A program made the translations under genes and the position numbers. DNA of 64,000 bases from Paracoccus halophilus (GTDB lineage: Bacteria; Pseudomonadota; Alphaproteobacteria; Rhodobacterales; Rhodobacteraceae): the NCBI RefSeq assembly GCF_000763905.1, contig NZ_JRKN01000001.1, positions 62,001 to 126,000 of the forward strand, written 5' to 3'. The notes beneath the pieces were generated by a model. It had not been told where the DNA came from. It did no database searches and saw nothing but the letters and a program-made list of their open reading frames with translations. Of this stretch, positions 8,881 to 18,363 are shown piece by piece. Position 1 is the first letter of the stretch. The number at the start of each line of letters is the position of its first letter.

Positions 8881-9237
8881 CTAAGTCTTGCTAGCTACGA
8901 CATCGCCGAAGATCAGTGGAGAATGAGAAATGTCAACGTTCTGGTCAAGGCGGCTGCGCAGGCGTAGTTCGGAATAGGACAGCTCGGCCGCGCGGTAGCG
9001 CGAATTATCCCAGTCGGTGATCCAGCAGGACCCGCCGCCAGAGGCAGGCAGCGCGGCGGCGCATGCGGCAGTCATGGCCGCATGATTCGTGCCGCCTTCG
9101 TCGAATTCGCGCACCGGTTCGACTTCGACACCCGGTCCCGTGATGGCAGCAAGAGGCGGCACGGTGGAGGCCATCATCACGCGGGCCGCAATCACCGCTT
9201 CGCCCGGAATCAGGCCATGGCGGTCGCGGCTATTCAA
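8881..9237 (-). CDS. Uncertain hypothetical ORF
   Basis: Open frame of about 118 codons with no recognisable domain. It would need a TTG start at 9237 or ATG at 9177/9174, neither with a clear ribosome site. The C-terminal half has fairly ordinary protein composition (CWITDWDNSRYRAAELSYSE). It shares the short string CWIT with the hypothetical protein at 9527-9799, which may be chance. It may be a gene remnant in an accessory stretch. Confidence 0.22.
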   Translation of the reverse strand: MNSRDRHGLIPGEAVIAARVMMASTVPPLAAITGPGVEVEPVREFDEGGTNHAAMTAACAAALPASGGGSCWITDWDNSRYRAAELSYSELRLRSRLDQNVDISHSPLIFGDVVASKT

Positions 9238-9526
9238 TGGGGCTCATGCCAGCTTCCTGCGCCTGTTGGGGCAAGATGATGGCTATATGACCAGGCCCGG
9301 GTTGCGGAGGTCCGCTGGCGTGAAGACCTTTGATCGCCTCTTGTCAAAGCGCAAGTATCCTGTCGGATGCGGGCTGGGCGCCAATCTCGTCAAAGGCTGC
9401 CGACTGCGGCTTGAAATCGCTGCCTATTTAGGTCCGCTGCCTGCGAAACCGGTTCGTCCCTCGGCCAGCATGCCTTGATGCAACACAAGGCCGGTGCTGG
9501 CCCCGAAGCCGTAAGAAACAGCGGTG
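9238..9526. other. Spacer without recognised gene
   Basis: About 290 bases between two hypothetical frames. Open frames in it are short and overlapping. No tRNA or transposase signature was recognised; composition is slightly less GC-rich than the flanking operons. Confidence 0.4.
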
Positions 9527-9799
9527 TCATTTACCCGTTATCCAGCAATCTGACCAACCGTCCACACTCAGGGCGCCGTCCTCGGTGATGAAGAATTCGG
9601 ATTCCCAAACCGGCGCATCCATGTCCTTGCCAAAAATCCCGCTATTCTGCAGCGAAAGAAAACCGTGTTCGACCTCATCATCCAACGGTGCTCTGGCGGG
9701 AAGGGCGAAATTCTGCGTCTCGCCATCGGCCTGGGAAGTGGCCCGGATCAGCACTGCCAGATCGCTGCGGGTCAGGGGCGGGGCAAGGGTGAAAGCCAT
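9527..9799 (-). CDS. Hypothetical small acidic protein
   Basis: A 90-residue frame starting at ATG 9799 (MAFTLAPPLTRSDLAVLI), preceded by a good GAGGGGG site, which supports this start over the longer frame from 9853. The sequence is acidic and globular in look, with DGETQNFALPARAPLDDEVE, FGKDMDAPVWESEFF and a C-terminal WSDCWITGK. No known domain recognised and no helpful operon partner. Confidence 0.45.
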   Translation of the reverse strand: MAFTLAPPLTRSDLAVLIRATSQADGETQNFALPARAPLDDEVEHGFLSLQNSGIFGKDMDAPVWESEFFITEDGALSVDGWSDCWITGK

Positions 9800-10152
9800 G
9801 GCCCCCTCAGCGATATCAGCGCCTGGATGCGCATCGCGCCCACTCGCAGGCAAAGATCGACGACCTGCTGCCCTGGAACTTCAGATCATCAAGCTGAACG
9901 CGCGTGGGGCGCAGCCGCCGCTTGCCGATCTGTAATTACCCAGTGAAGTCTGCTCAGTTAAGCTGCCAATCTGAATGCCCCTGTCGGGGCCTGCATTGCA
10001 AGGGCCTGATTGCCTGCCGCCCGCTACGGATCGCGCGGCCCTGCGCATAGGCCGGCTGGAGGGCGTCGAAGGCCTGGTTCATGGCAGGTTTCCTGCAAAA
10101 GATGGGAAGGGCATGGCCGCGTCTCCGGCCGGGCGACCACCGAGCCGCGCGA
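9800..10152. other. Spacer without recognised gene
   Basis: About 350 bases downstream of the mechanosensitive channel gene. A 42-codon minus-strand frame from ATG 10082 has an AGGAA site but looks like nothing known. A short stem GCAGG-TTT-CCTGC lies at 10084-10096. Confidence 0.4.
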
Positions 10153-11058
10153 TCAGGTCAGCGGCTGCGGTGCTTCGACAAGTCCCGGAAAGGGCGGCGC
10201 GGCCAGCGCGACGCCATGCGCGCGCAGCGCCGCGTCAATGAGGCTGAAGACCTCGTTGCGGCAGGCGATCTCGTGGTCGTGCTGCGGCACCCAGTATTTC
10301 ACCTGGAAGGTGATCCCCTGCGGGCCGAAACGGGCCACCAGAACCTCGGGGTTCTTACCCTGCACGATGGTCCTGGCCTCTTCCAGCGCCTTGCCGATCA
10401 GGGCGCGGGCCTCGGCCACCGGCATGGTCACGGGCAGCGTCAGCTCCACATGGTTGCGGTAGTTCTGCCGGGGCGCACTGTAATTGGTGATCCGCTGGCG
10501 CGAGATCTGGCTGTTGGGCAGGATGACATAGGTGCTGTCGCGGGTGACCAGCCGGGTCGTGCGCCAACCGATCTCCTGCACCCGGCCCGAGGCCAGCGCG
10601 TCGATATTGACCCAGTCGCCGATGCGAAAGGGCGCCTCAAGGCTCAGGGCCAGACCCGAAAACGTATCGGCCACCACGTTGCGGATGGCAAAGCCCAGCA
10701 CCGCCAGCACCAGCCCCGATCCGGTCAGGATCCCCGAAAGATCCTGCCGGAAGAACAGCGAAAGGCTGATCAGTACCGCCAGAGCGTAAAGCCCCACCCG
10801 CAGCAGATCGAGCCCCACCCGCGGCACCGGCCGCCGACCCTTGTGCGGCCGGGTCAGCCGCGCAGCGGTCAGGGCATGGGTCAGATGGGCGCCAAGCAGC
10901 AGCGCCAGCGTGACGGTCGCGTTCCGGACCAGCGGCCACCAGGCGGCGGCGTCGGGCAGATGTGCGACAAGCGGGGCGCCGAACAGCGCAAGCATGATCA
11001 GGGCGGACAGCATGACGCCCTGCCGGGGGCGCGGCATCGGCGCGTCAGCTTTCGTCAT
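10153..11058 (-). CDS. MscS-family mechanosensitive ion channel
   Basis: A 301-residue inner-membrane protein. N-terminal hydrophobic segments are followed by the pore-lining helix and beta domain typical of MscS: LAVLGFAIRNVVADTFSGLA then PFRIGDWVNI, and further the C-terminal alpha/beta domain (HVELTLPVTMPVAEARALI). These channels open under membrane tension and release solutes on hypo-osmotic shock. Start ATG 11058 (MTKADAPMP) follows GGAGG; the frame is open further upstream but that part has no site and overlaps the zinc-ribbon gene. It overlaps the end of that small gene by 14 bases. Confidence 0.9.
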   Translation of the reverse strand: MTKADAPMPRPRQGVMLSALIMLALFGAPLVAHLPDAAAWWPLVRNATVTLALLLGAHLTHALTAARLTRPHKGRRPVPRVGLDLLRVGLYALAVLISLSLFFRQDLSGILTGSGLVLAVLGFAIRNVVADTFSGLALSLEAPFRIGDWVNIDALASGRVQEIGWRTTRLVTRDSTYVILPNSQISRQRITNYSAPRQNYRNHVELTLPVTMPVAEARALIGKALEEARTIVQGKNPEVLVARFGPQGITFQVKYWVPQHDHEIACRNEVFSLIDAALRAHGVALAAPPFPGLVEAPQPLT

Positions 11059-11218
11059 CGGGTCGCCTCCTGATCCGGGGGCCGGGCCGTTGCGGCGGCC
11101 GGGCCAAATGCGCGGCCGAAGCAAAGGATGTCAGGCAAAGGGGACAACGCCAGGCGGCGGCGCGGGGCACAGCCTCGCCGCAACCGGGGCATACGGAGGG
11201 AATAAGGGCGCGATACAT
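11045..11218 (-). CDS. Small zinc-ribbon protein
   Basis: A 57-residue frame from ATG 11218. Residues 10-30 carry two cysteine pairs in a treble-clef or zinc-ribbon arrangement (CPGCGEAV...RCPLCL), followed by a basic, proline-rich tail. It overlaps the start of the MscS channel gene by 14 bases, consistent with translational coupling. Ribosome site weak (CGAGG). Function unknown; the paired CxxC motifs are the only solid evidence that it is real. Confidence 0.45.
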   Translation of the reverse strand: MYRALIPSVCPGCGEAVPRAAAWRCPLCLTSFASAAHLARPPQRPGPRIRRRPDDES

Positions 11219-11839
11219 GGCGGGAACCTCGGGGCGCAAGAAGGGATGGAACAGACGATCTCCCCCGGCCCCGCCGCGCGCCTTGGAAGCGCGACCTATC
11301 GGGACCGGGGAGGAACATGCGCCTGTTCGCTGCGCATGATTCTGAAACTGATGCCGGGACGGCGCATTGGCATATCTCTGACGGGAAACGCGGACCTTTT
11401 GGCCCGCATATCTTATATGGGACCGTTATGTTTCCTTTCAATGGCTTGGCGGCAGAAGTGCCGTGTCCGCGGAAATCTCGCGGTGTCCGGGGCAGCCTTG
11501 TGCGATAGGCGATCGAAAAGATGCGGCTCGGGCGCAGGGCGTGTTCGGCCTCCGCCCGGCCGGATCGCCAGTCGGAACGGCGCCGGCGGCCTCGATCCGG
11601 GCCGCCGCCAGATGTATCATGAAACGAAATCAGGGCGTTCCGGCAGGTTCGGACCGAGGCTGTCGTGATAATACCTATCGATACCGGCCCGAAGTCGCGC
11701 AAGAGGTGGTTCGGGGAATCCGAACAGTCCCGCATTTCCGCGCAAGCGCATCATGATGCCGCAAGCGTCGCGAAGGTCGTGGCAAGACGACCGCGCCGCA
11801 GTTCCGCGTTGCCGCACGTCGCGCAGGCGATCCGCCGGA
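11219..11839. other. Long spacer, no confident gene
   Basis: About 620 bases between the biotin carboxylase end and the small zinc-ribbon gene. A 63-codon plus-strand frame at 11317-11508 (MRLFAAHDSETDAG...) has a well-placed GGGGAGGA site but no recognisable domain, so it is not called. A locally AT-rich patch near 11398-11450 could hold promoters. No RNA gene recognised. Confidence 0.4.
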
Positions 11840-13615
11840 TCAGCCGATCCTGCCGATCACCTCGCCCATGCCGACGCTGCTGCCGGCTTTACACCCATGC
11901 GACAGCCTGCCGGCGCGATGCGCCTCGACGCGGGTTTCCATCTTCATGGCCTCGATCACCGCGATGACCTGACCGTCCTCGACCTCGGCGCCGTCCTCGA
12001 CCTGCCAGATCGACAGCGTGCCGGGAACCGGCGCGGTCACCTCGGCCGCATCCGCGGGCTGATCGACGGCACCGGCCGGGGCGGCGGCGGCGCCCGCCGG
12101 CAGGGCCGCCAACAGGTTTGCGGGCAGGCCCAGCTGGTGCCGCTTGCCGTCGATCTCGACCGTGACGCGCATCAGGTCAGGGGCAGGGGGCGCGGCAACG
12201 CGGGCATGGGGTGTCAGAGTGCGTGCCAGATCGTCCGCGAAATCGGTTTCGATCCAGCGCGTATGGACGCGGAAGCGGCCATCCTCGGCGCGGAAATCGG
12301 GCTGCGCCAGAACGGCGCGGTCAAAGGGCAGGACCGAGGCCACGCCGCCGATCTCGAATTCGCGCAGCGCCCGCTCGGCGCGCTGCAATGCCTCGGCCCG
12401 CGTCGCGCCCCAGACGATCAGCTTGGCCATCAGCGAATCGAAGCTGCCCGGCACCACCGAGCCCTGCGCCACGCCGCTGTCCAGACGGATACCGGGGCCC
12501 GAGGGCGCCTGCCACCTCTCGACCGGGCCGGGTGTGGGCAGAAAGCCCCGCGCCGGATCCTCGGCATTGATGCGGAACTCGATCGCATGGCCGCGCGGCG
12601 CCGGCACGGTTTCGTCCGCCAGCCGCGCGCCCTGCGCCACGCGGATCATGCCCCGCACCAGGTCGATGCCGGTCGTTTCCTCGGTCACCGGGTGCTCGAC
12701 CTGCAGGCGCGTGTTCACCTCGAGAAACGAGATCGTGCCATTGGCCGACAGTAGGTATTCGACCGTGCCCGCGCCGCTATAGCCGGCATGGGCGCAGATC
12801 CGGCGGGCGGAATCGTGGATGCGGTCGCGCTGTTCGTCGGTCAGGAAGGGGGCGGGGGCCTCTTCGATCAGTTTCTGGTTGCGGCGCTGCAAGGTGCAGT
12901 CGCGGGTGCCGATCACCTTGACGTTGCCATGCCGGTCGGCCAGCACCTGCGCCTCGACATGGCGGGGCCGGTCGAGGAACTGCTCGATGAAGCATTCGCC
13001 CCGGCCAAAGGCGGCCAGTGCCTCGCGGGTGGCGCTTTCGAAGAGTTCCTCGACCTCTTCCAGACGCCAGGCGACCTTCATGCCGCGCCCGCCGCCGCCA
13101 AAGGCGGCCTTGATGGCGATGGGCAGGGCGTGTTCGCGCGCGAAGGCCAGCGCGTCGGCCGGGGTTTCCACCGGGCCGGGGGTGCCCGCGACCAGCGGCG
13201 CGCCGACCGCCTCGGCGATGCGGCGGGCCTCGATCTTGTCGCCAAGCGCCTCGATCACGCCGGGATCGGGGCCGATCCAGATCATTCCGGCCGCCTGCAC
13301 GGCGGCGGCGAAATCGGCGCGTTCAGAGAGGAATCCATAGCCCGGGTGAACTGCGTCGGCCTGCGCCCTCAGCGCGATCCCGATGATCTTCTCGGCATCC
13401 AGATAGGTCTCGGCCGGCCTGTCGCCGCCCAGGGCGAATGCCTGATCGGCCATGCGCACGAAGATCGCGTCGCGGTCGCTGTCGGCATAGATGGCGACCG
13501 TCTCGATCCCCTCGTCGCGGCAGGCGCGGATCACGCGCACGGCGATTTCGCCGCGATTTGCGATCAGCAGGCGGCGGATCGGGCGAAGCTCGGCAGAGTC
13601 GACAAACAGGGTCAT
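11840..13615 (-). CDS. Biotin carboxylase fused to biotin carboxyl-carrier domain
   Basis: A 591-residue protein. Residues 12-455 are a complete biotin carboxylase: [20 protein letters not shown], the glycine-rich ATP loop [12 protein letters not shown], the ATP-grasp metal and catalytic block [14 protein letters not shown], and the [17 protein letters not shown]-domain. A linker rich in Ala/Pro leads to a biotinyl domain whose EAMKMET motif places the biotinylated lysine at about residue 558. This architecture is that of acyl-CoA carboxylase alpha subunits, but no carboxyltransferase beta subunit is nearby. Instead it overlaps by 4 bases (ATGA) the fused KipI-KipA gene, the fold that makes the carboxyltransferase-like part of urea carboxylase. 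A role with 5-oxoproline metabolism is inferred. Confidence 0.9.
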   Translation of the reverse strand: MTLFVDSAELRPIRRLLIANRGEIAVRVIRACRDEGIETVAIYADSDRDAIFVRMADQAFALGGDRPAETYLDAEKIIGIALRAQADAVHPGYGFLSERADFAAAVQAAGMIWIGPDPGVIEALGDKIEARRIAEAVGAPLVAGTPGPVETPADALAFAREHALPIAIKAAFGGGGRGMKVAWRLEEVEELFESATREALAAFGRGECFIEQFLDRPRHVEAQVLADRHGNVKVIGTRDCTLQRRNQKLIEEAPAPFLTDEQRDRIHDSARRICAHAGYSGAGTVEYLLSANGTISFLEVNTRLQVEHPVTEETTGIDLVRGMIRVAQGARLADETVPAPRGHAIEFRINAEDPARGFLPTPGPVERWQAPSGPGIRLDSGVAQGSVVPGSFDSLMAKLIVWGATRAEALQRAERALREFEIGGVASVLPFDRAVLAQPDFRAEDGRFRVHTRWIETDFADDLARTLTPHARVAAPPAPDLMRVTVEIDGKRHQLGLPANLLAALPAGAAAAPAGAVDQPADAAEVTAPVPGTLSIWQVEDGAEVEDGQVIAVIEAMKMETRVEAHRAGRLSHGCKAGSSVGMGEVIGRIG

Positions 13616-15180
13616 GAAAACCTCATGGGTTCGATGGCGGCAAAGGGCGCGTCGGCGACAAAGCGGATACGGGCGCCGGGCGGGATCTGGCCGGCAAGGT
13701 CCAGCGCCTCGGGCCGCAGCGTGGCGATGACCGGATAGCCGCCGGTCAGCGGATGATCGGCAAGGAAAAGCACGGGCTGGCCGGAATGCGGCACCTGGAT
13801 GGCGCCGGTCTCGGTCCCTTCCGAGGGCAGTTCGCGCGCATCAATGCGGGTGACAGGGCGCTCGCCCTGCAGCCGGATGCCGACGCGCGAGCTGTCGGGC
13901 GTCACCCGCCATTCCTGGGTCAGGAAATGGTGCAGCATGTCGGGCGTGAACCAGTCGGCACGGGGGCCAAGCGTGACCGGCAGTTCGACCAGATCGCCGG
14001 GGCCGGGCAATTCGGGTTGCATCTCGGGCGCGGCGACCGCGATCGCGGCGCCGTTTGCCGGGGCGATCGCATCGCCCGCCTTCAGCGCATCCGGCCCGAC
14101 AAAGGCCAGCGTGTCGGTCGCGGCCGATCCCAGCACGGGCGTGACCTGATAGCCGCCGCGCATCGCCAGATAGCTGCGCATGCCCGAACCCGGCGGCGCG
14201 ATCAGCAGCTCGTCGCCGGGGTCCAGCGCGAAGGCCGCGCCGGCCGGAACCGGGGCGCCGTCGATGCTGGCCCGCGCGGCGCCGGCCAGCGCCAGCACCA
14301 TCATGCACTCGGCCCGCAGCCGCACCGGGCCCAGGGTGATTTCCAGCGCGGCGGCGCCCGAGGGGTTGCCGACGGCGCGATTGGCGCGGCGCAGCGCGCC
14401 GATATCCATCGCGCCCGAGCCCGAGACGCCTTGCCCGGTCTGGCCCGGCCGCCCCTCATCCTGAAAGGTGATCGGAAAGCCCGTGGCCAGGATGCGCAAC
14501 CCCCGGATGGCCGTCGCCGGTGTCCTGTCGGGCGGCAGCGCCGCCGAGGGATGCGGCCTGGCCTGTTGCGCCACGAAACGGCAGCGCATGCCCGGTTGCA
14601 GCAGCGCCGGCGGGTCGCGGCCCAGGTCCCACATGGGAACCGCGGTCCGGCCCAGCAATTGCCAGCCGCCGGGCGTTTCGCGCGGATAGATGCCGCAGAA
14701 CCGGCCGGCCAGCGCCACCGAGCCGGCCGGAATACGGGTGCGCGGCGAGCTGCGGCGCGGCAGGTCAAAGCGCGGATCGTCGCCCGACAGATAGGCAAAG
14801 CCGGGCGCAAAGCCGCAAAAGGCCACCTGCCATGTCGCGGCCTGATGGGCGGCGATCACCTCGGCCTCGGTCAGCTCCATCAGCCGGGCGATCTCGGGCA
14901 GATCCTCGCCGTCATAGGTGACCGGCAGCTCGATGGTTTCGTCCGACCGCGCCGCCGGCATGGTGCCGGGGGCCGGCTGCCGGGCCAGGATCGCGCCGGC
15001 CAGCGCCGCATCGGCGGCGGTGCCGGGTTCGGTGCGGATCATCAGCGTCCGCGCGGCGGGAATGATATCGGTGATGCCGGGCAGGGGATCGGCCCGCATT
15101 GCGTCGTAAAGCGCCAATGTCTGCGCAAGGTCTTCAAGCTCGACCAGCAGGCTGCGGCGCGAAATCGGCAGGAAACGCAT
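13612..15180 (-). CDS. Fused 5-oxoprolinase subunits PxpB-PxpC (KipI-KipA fusion)
   Basis: A 522-residue single chain carrying two allophanate-hydrolase-like domains. Residues 1 to about 215 match KipI/PxpB (IPAARTLMI, then the family loop [20 protein letters not shown]). Residues about 235-522 match KipA/PxpC ([40 protein letters not shown]). In most bacteria the two are separate genes; together with PxpA they form the ATP-dependent 5-oxoprolinase that opens pyroglutamate to glutamate. Start ATG 15180 ([12 protein letters not shown]) lies 1 base after the stop of the YcsI-type gene. Followed by an ATGA overlap with the biotin carboxylase. Confidence 0.9.
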   Translation of the reverse strand: MRFLPISRRSLLVELEDLAQTLALYDAMRADPLPGITDIIPAARTLMIRTEPGTAADAALAGAILARQPAPGTMPAARSDETIELPVTYDGEDLPEIARLMELTEAEVIAAHQAATWQVAFCGFAPGFAYLSGDDPRFDLPRRSSPRTRIPAGSVALAGRFCGIYPRETPGGWQLLGRTAVPMWDLGRDPPALLQPGMRCRFVAQQARPHPSAALPPDRTPATAIRGLRILATGFPITFQDEGRPGQTGQGVSGSGAMDIGALRRANRAVGNPSGAAALEITLGPVRLRAECMMVLALAGAARASIDGAPVPAGAAFALDPGDELLIAPPGSGMRSYLAMRGGYQVTPVLGSAATDTLAFVGPDALKAGDAIAPANGAAIAVAAPEMQPELPGPGDLVELPVTLGPRADWFTPDMLHHFLTQEWRVTPDSSRVGIRLQGERPVTRIDARELPSEGTETGAIQVPHSGQPVLFLADHPLTGGYPVIATLRPEALDLAGQIPPGARIRFVADAPFAAIEPMRFS

Positions 15181-15181
15181 G

Positions 15182-15967
15182 TCAGACCTGCCACTGCGTG
15201 TCTGGCACATCGGTGATGAACATATGGCCCGGCGCATGGGTGATGGCAAAGGGGGGCCGTGATGCCATCAGCGCCGCTTGCGGGGTCACGCCGCAGGCCC
15301 AGAACACCGGTACCTCGTCGCGGCGAATATCGACCGGATCGCCGAAATCGGGACGCGACAGATCGCCGATACCCAGCCCTTCGGGGTCGCCGATATGCAC
15401 GGGGGCGCCGTGAACGGCGGGGGTCCGGGCCGAGATCGTCACCGCCTCGGCCACGCGCCCGGCCGGGATCGGCCGCATCGAGACGACCAGCTTGCCGTGC
15501 AGCCGCCCGGCGGGGCGACAGTCGCGATCGGTCAGGAACATCGGCACATTGCGGCCCTGCGCGATATGGCGCATCTCGATCCCGGCCTGTTGCAGCGGCG
15601 TCTCGAAGGTAAAGGAACAGCCGATCAGAAAGGTGACCAGATCGCCATGCTCGGCCCAGGCGGCGGTCGCATCGGCGGTTTCCTCGGCCAGCTCGCCGTC
15701 GCGCCAGACCCGGTAAAGCGGAATATCGGTGCGCAGATCGGCGTCAGGGGCAAGCGCGCTGCGATGGCTGCCCGGATCGGTCACGTCCAGAACCGGGCAG
15801 GGTTTCGGGTTTCGCTGCGCGTAAAGCAGGAAATCCCATGCCCAGTCGCGCGGCAAGGCGATCATGTTGCACTGGGTGAAGCCGGGCGCCATGCCGGCGG
15901 TCGGTCGCGGCGCGTCCCGGCGGCAGGCCAGACGGGCCGCGCGGGCACTGTCGGGATCAGGACGCAT
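15182..15967 (-). CDS. Putative hydro-lyase, DUF1445 / YcsI family
   Basis: A 261-residue protein of the DUF1445 family. Seen: [68 protein letters not shown] and a C-terminal [13 protein letters not shown] followed by [10 protein letters not shown]. The family includes Bacillus YcsI and is annotated as putative hydro-lyase; it is related to mammalian D-glutamate cyclase, which interconverts D-glutamate and 5-oxo-D-proline. That fits its place between pxpA (11-base overlap) and the fused pxpBC (1-base gap). The actual substrate is unproven. Confidence 0.88.
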   Translation of the reverse strand: MRPDPDSARAARLACRRDAPRPTAGMAPGFTQCNMIALPRDWAWDFLLYAQRNPKPCPVLDVTDPGSHRSALAPDADLRTDIPLYRVWRDGELAEETADATAAWAEHGDLVTFLIGCSFTFETPLQQAGIEMRHIAQGRNVPMFLTDRDCRPAGRLHGKLVVSMRPIPAGRVAEAVTISARTPAVHGAPVHIGDPEGLGIGDLSRPDFGDPVDIRRDEVPVFWACGVTPQAALMASRPPFAITHAPGHMFITDVPDTQWQV

Positions 15968-16742
15968 TTTCCCGCCCTCCCTCGGTGAAGGGCGCGATCA
16001 GAACGCCGTTGTCGCGCAGGGCGTCGCGAACGGCGGCGGCGATCGCGACCGCGCCGGGGCTGTCGCCATGCACGCAGATACTGTCGGCGCGAAGACGCAG
16101 GGCCGAGCCATCCTGCGCCTCGATCACGCCCTCGGTGGCGAGGCGCAGCATGCGTTGCGCGATCAGTCCGGGATCATGCAAAACCGCGCCGGGTTCGCGG
16201 CGCGAGACCAACTCGCCCCCGGCGGTATAGGCCCGGTCGGCAAAGGCCTCGGCCACGGTATCCAGCCCCGCCGCCCGCGCCTGGGCTAGGATCGGCGCGC
16301 CGGCCAGCCCCATCAGCACCAGCGCCGGATCGACGGCGCGGATCGCCGCGATCACGGCGGCACCCTGTCCGGCGTCGTGCGCGATGGTGTTGTAGAGCGC
16401 GCCATGTGGCTTGACATAGCTGACCCGGGTTCCCGCCGCCCGGCACATGCCCTGCAGCGCGCCGATCTGGTAGATCACGTCGGCGGTCAGTTCGGCCGGC
16501 GCGACATCCATCCGCCTGCGGCCGAAGCCGACCCGGTCGGGATAGGAGACATGCGCCCCAATGGCCACGCCGCGTTCGGCTGCGGCGCGCAGCGTTTCAA
16601 GGATGGTCGCCGGGTCGCCGGCATGAAAGCCGCAGGCGACATTGGCCGAGCTGACGATGTTCAGCATGGCGCTGTCGTCGCCCATCTTCCAGGCGCCGTA
16701 GCCCTCGCCCAGATCGCTGTTCAGATCTATTCTGGCAGTCAT
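15957..16742 (-). CDS. pxpA: 5-oxoprolinase subunit PxpA (LamB/YcsF family)
   Basis: A 261-residue cytoplasmic protein of the LamB/YcsF family, full length. Diagnostic stretches: [19 protein letters not shown] at the start, [40 protein letters not shown] and a C-terminal [11 protein letters not shown]. PxpA works with PxpB and PxpC to hydrolyse 5-oxoproline to glutamate at the cost of ATP, removing a damage product of glutamine and glutathione. It lies second in the operon, 60 bases after the NRAMP-like transporter, and overlaps the YcsI-type gene by 11 bases. Confidence 0.93.
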   Translation of the reverse strand: MTARIDLNSDLGEGYGAWKMGDDSAMLNIVSSANVACGFHAGDPATILETLRAAAERGVAIGAHVSYPDRVGFGRRRMDVAPAELTADVIYQIGALQGMCRAAGTRVSYVKPHGALYNTIAHDAGQGAAVIAAIRAVDPALVLMGLAGAPILAQARAAGLDTVAEAFADRAYTAGGELVSRREPGAVLHDPGLIAQRMLRLATEGVIEAQDGSALRLRADSICVHGDSPGAVAIAAAVRDALRDNGVLIAPFTEGGRENAS

Positions 16743-16802
16743 CTAATCCTCCCTTGGGTCGGGCGGCGGGCGGCGGCGCCCGCGCCGGTCTTGTGCCTGG
16801 CG

Positions 16803-18032
16803 CTACAGGAACGCGAATATCCCGCCGATCGAGTTCGCGCCCATGTACCAGGTCAGCGCGCAGACGATCGCGGCGGCGATCAGCAGCGGCCGGTTGTAGC
16901 GATGGCCGCCCATCAGATCGGAACGGGCGAAGCCGACATAGGTAAAGATCGTCAGGCCGATCGGCAGGATCAGGCCGTTGAAGCCGCCGACAAAGATCAG
17001 CAGCGCCGCCGGCGCCGTCCCCAGCGAGACATAGACCAGAAGCGACACCAGAATGAAGCCGACCGTGGCCATGCTGCGCTGGCCGTCGGTCATCGCGCCG
17101 AATACGTCGAAGAAGCTGACCGAGGTATAGGCCGCGCCGATCACCGAAGTCAGAGCCGCCGCCCAGAGCACGACGCCAAAGATGCGCATGCCCCAATCCC
17201 CCAATGCGGCGGCGAATGCCTGCGCGGCGGGATTGGCGACCTGGCTGGACAGGTCCAGCGTGACCCCCGAGGCGACAACGCCCAGAATGGCCAGGAACAG
17301 CACGAAACGCATGATCCCGGTGACGATGATTCCGCTGAGCGAAGCGCGGGTGACATTGGCCAGATTCTCTTCGCCGACCAGCCCCTTGTCCAACAGGCGA
17401 TGCGCGCCGGAATAGGTGATATAGCCGCCGACAGTCCCGCCCACGATCGTCGTGATGGTGGCGAAATCGATCACATCGGGCAGCGCCGACTGACGCAGGG
17501 CCTCGCCGACCGGCGGGTTCGACGACAGCGCCACGATCACCACCATGGCGATCATCAGCAGGCCCAGCCCGATGATCGCGCGGTCGAGAATCAGGCCGGC
17601 GCGGCGCGACAGAAAGATGCCGATGGCCAGCAGTGCCGAGGCCGCGCCGCCGATCTTGGGGTCCAGCCCGAACATCGCGTTCAGGCCCAGCCCGGCGCCC
17701 GCGATATTGCCGATGTTGAAGGCCAGCCCGCCGACGATCACCAGCACTGCCAGCAGATAGCCCGAGCCGGGGATCGCGGCGTTGGCCGTGGCCGATGCGT
17801 TGCTGCGGGTCAGCGCGGTGATCCGCCAGATGTTCAGCTGGACTACGAAATCGATCACGATCGAGACAAGGATCGCGAAGGCAAAGGCCGATCCGAGTGT
17901 CGCAGTGAATGTCGCCGTCTGGGTGATAAAGCCCGGCCCGATGGCGGATGTCGCCATGAGAAATATAGCCGCCAGAAATCCGCCGCGGGCGGCGGCGCTG
18001 GCGGTGGGTGAGGTCGAGATGGGTTCAGCCAT
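16803..18032 (-). CDS. NRAMP-superfamily transporter lacking the metal-site motif
   Basis: A 409-residue membrane protein with about 11 helices. Start ATG 18032; a TTG at 18035 is also possible behind AGGAG. Helix 1 reads ATSAIGPGFITQTATF, where classical NRAMP metal transporters have the DPGN metal-binding motif; here the acid and the asparagine are missing. Helix 6 reads GGTVGGYITYSGAHRL rather than the MPH-type motif. It resembles Bacillus YcsG, which sits in the same ycsF-ycsG-ycsI-kipI-kipA neighbourhood. First gene of the 5-oxoprolinase operon, so it may carry 5-oxoproline or a related acid instead of metal; this is inference. Confidence 0.88.
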   Translation of the reverse strand: MAEPISTSPTASAAARGGFLAAIFLMATSAIGPGFITQTATFTATLGSAFAFAILVSIVIDFVVQLNIWRITALTRSNASATANAAIPGSGYLLAVLVIVGGLAFNIGNIAGAGLGLNAMFGLDPKIGGAASALLAIGIFLSRRAGLILDRAIIGLGLLMIAMVVIVALSSNPPVGEALRQSALPDVIDFATITTIVGGTVGGYITYSGAHRLLDKGLVGEENLANVTRASLSGIIVTGIMRFVLFLAILGVVASGVTLDLSSQVANPAAQAFAAALGDWGMRIFGVVLWAAALTSVIGAAYTSVSFFDVFGAMTDGQRSMATVGFILVSLLVYVSLGTAPAALLIFVGGFNGLILPIGLTIFTYVGFARSDLMGGHRYNRPLLIAAAIVCALTWYMGANSIGGIFAFL

Positions 18033-18363
18033 CAAAGAGCGCTCCTGTTGGATATGTTTTTTCTTGTGATGACCCGAGTGTCACAAATCATCCTATTTTA
18101 TGTCAATAATTATATGCTCATGGATGCAATATTGTTCAACAATATATCGCTTTTACAGTGAATTTAACCGATGCGCGGATCGCCCGGACTCCGGGCTCTG
18201 GCCTGCGGGGCATGCTGGACAAGGGTGTTTTCGCTGGTGGCACGGGCGAATCACCGCCGGCAAACGCGCCCGGCCGCAACGTATCTTGGGCAAGCGGAAT
18301 CGCCTTGGGACGTGGGCGGTTTGACGGGCGGCAGGGAACAGGACCGGGCTGCGGCGCGGGCTG
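18033..18363. other. AT-rich control region of the pxp operon, plus spacer
   Basis: About 330 bases between the four-gene decarboxylase operon and the NRAMP-like gene. The half next to the NRAMP-like gene (18035-18170) is unusually AT-rich for this genome and must hold its promoter and the palindrome at 18129-18145. The rest is GC-rich with no gene recognised. Confidence 0.5.
18129..18145. promoter_or_regulatory. Candidate GntR-type operator (ATATTGTT-C-AACAATAT)
   Basis: A perfect 8-bp inverted repeat with a single central base, about 100 bases upstream of the NRAMP-like gene. The TTGTTCAACAA core resembles operators of FadR/VanR-type GntR regulators. No GntR gene is in the window, so the regulator would be encoded elsewhere. 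Confidence 0.45.

Noticed and set aside
9957-10082. 42-codon minus-strand frame (MNQAFDALQPAYAQG...)
   Set aside because: Has an AGGAA site but the second half is Arg/Gln-rich and looks like translated spacer.
11317-11508. 63-codon plus-strand frame with a good ribosome site
   Set aside because: No domain, no operon partner, and a competing minus-strand frame of similar quality; support rests on the ribosome site alone.
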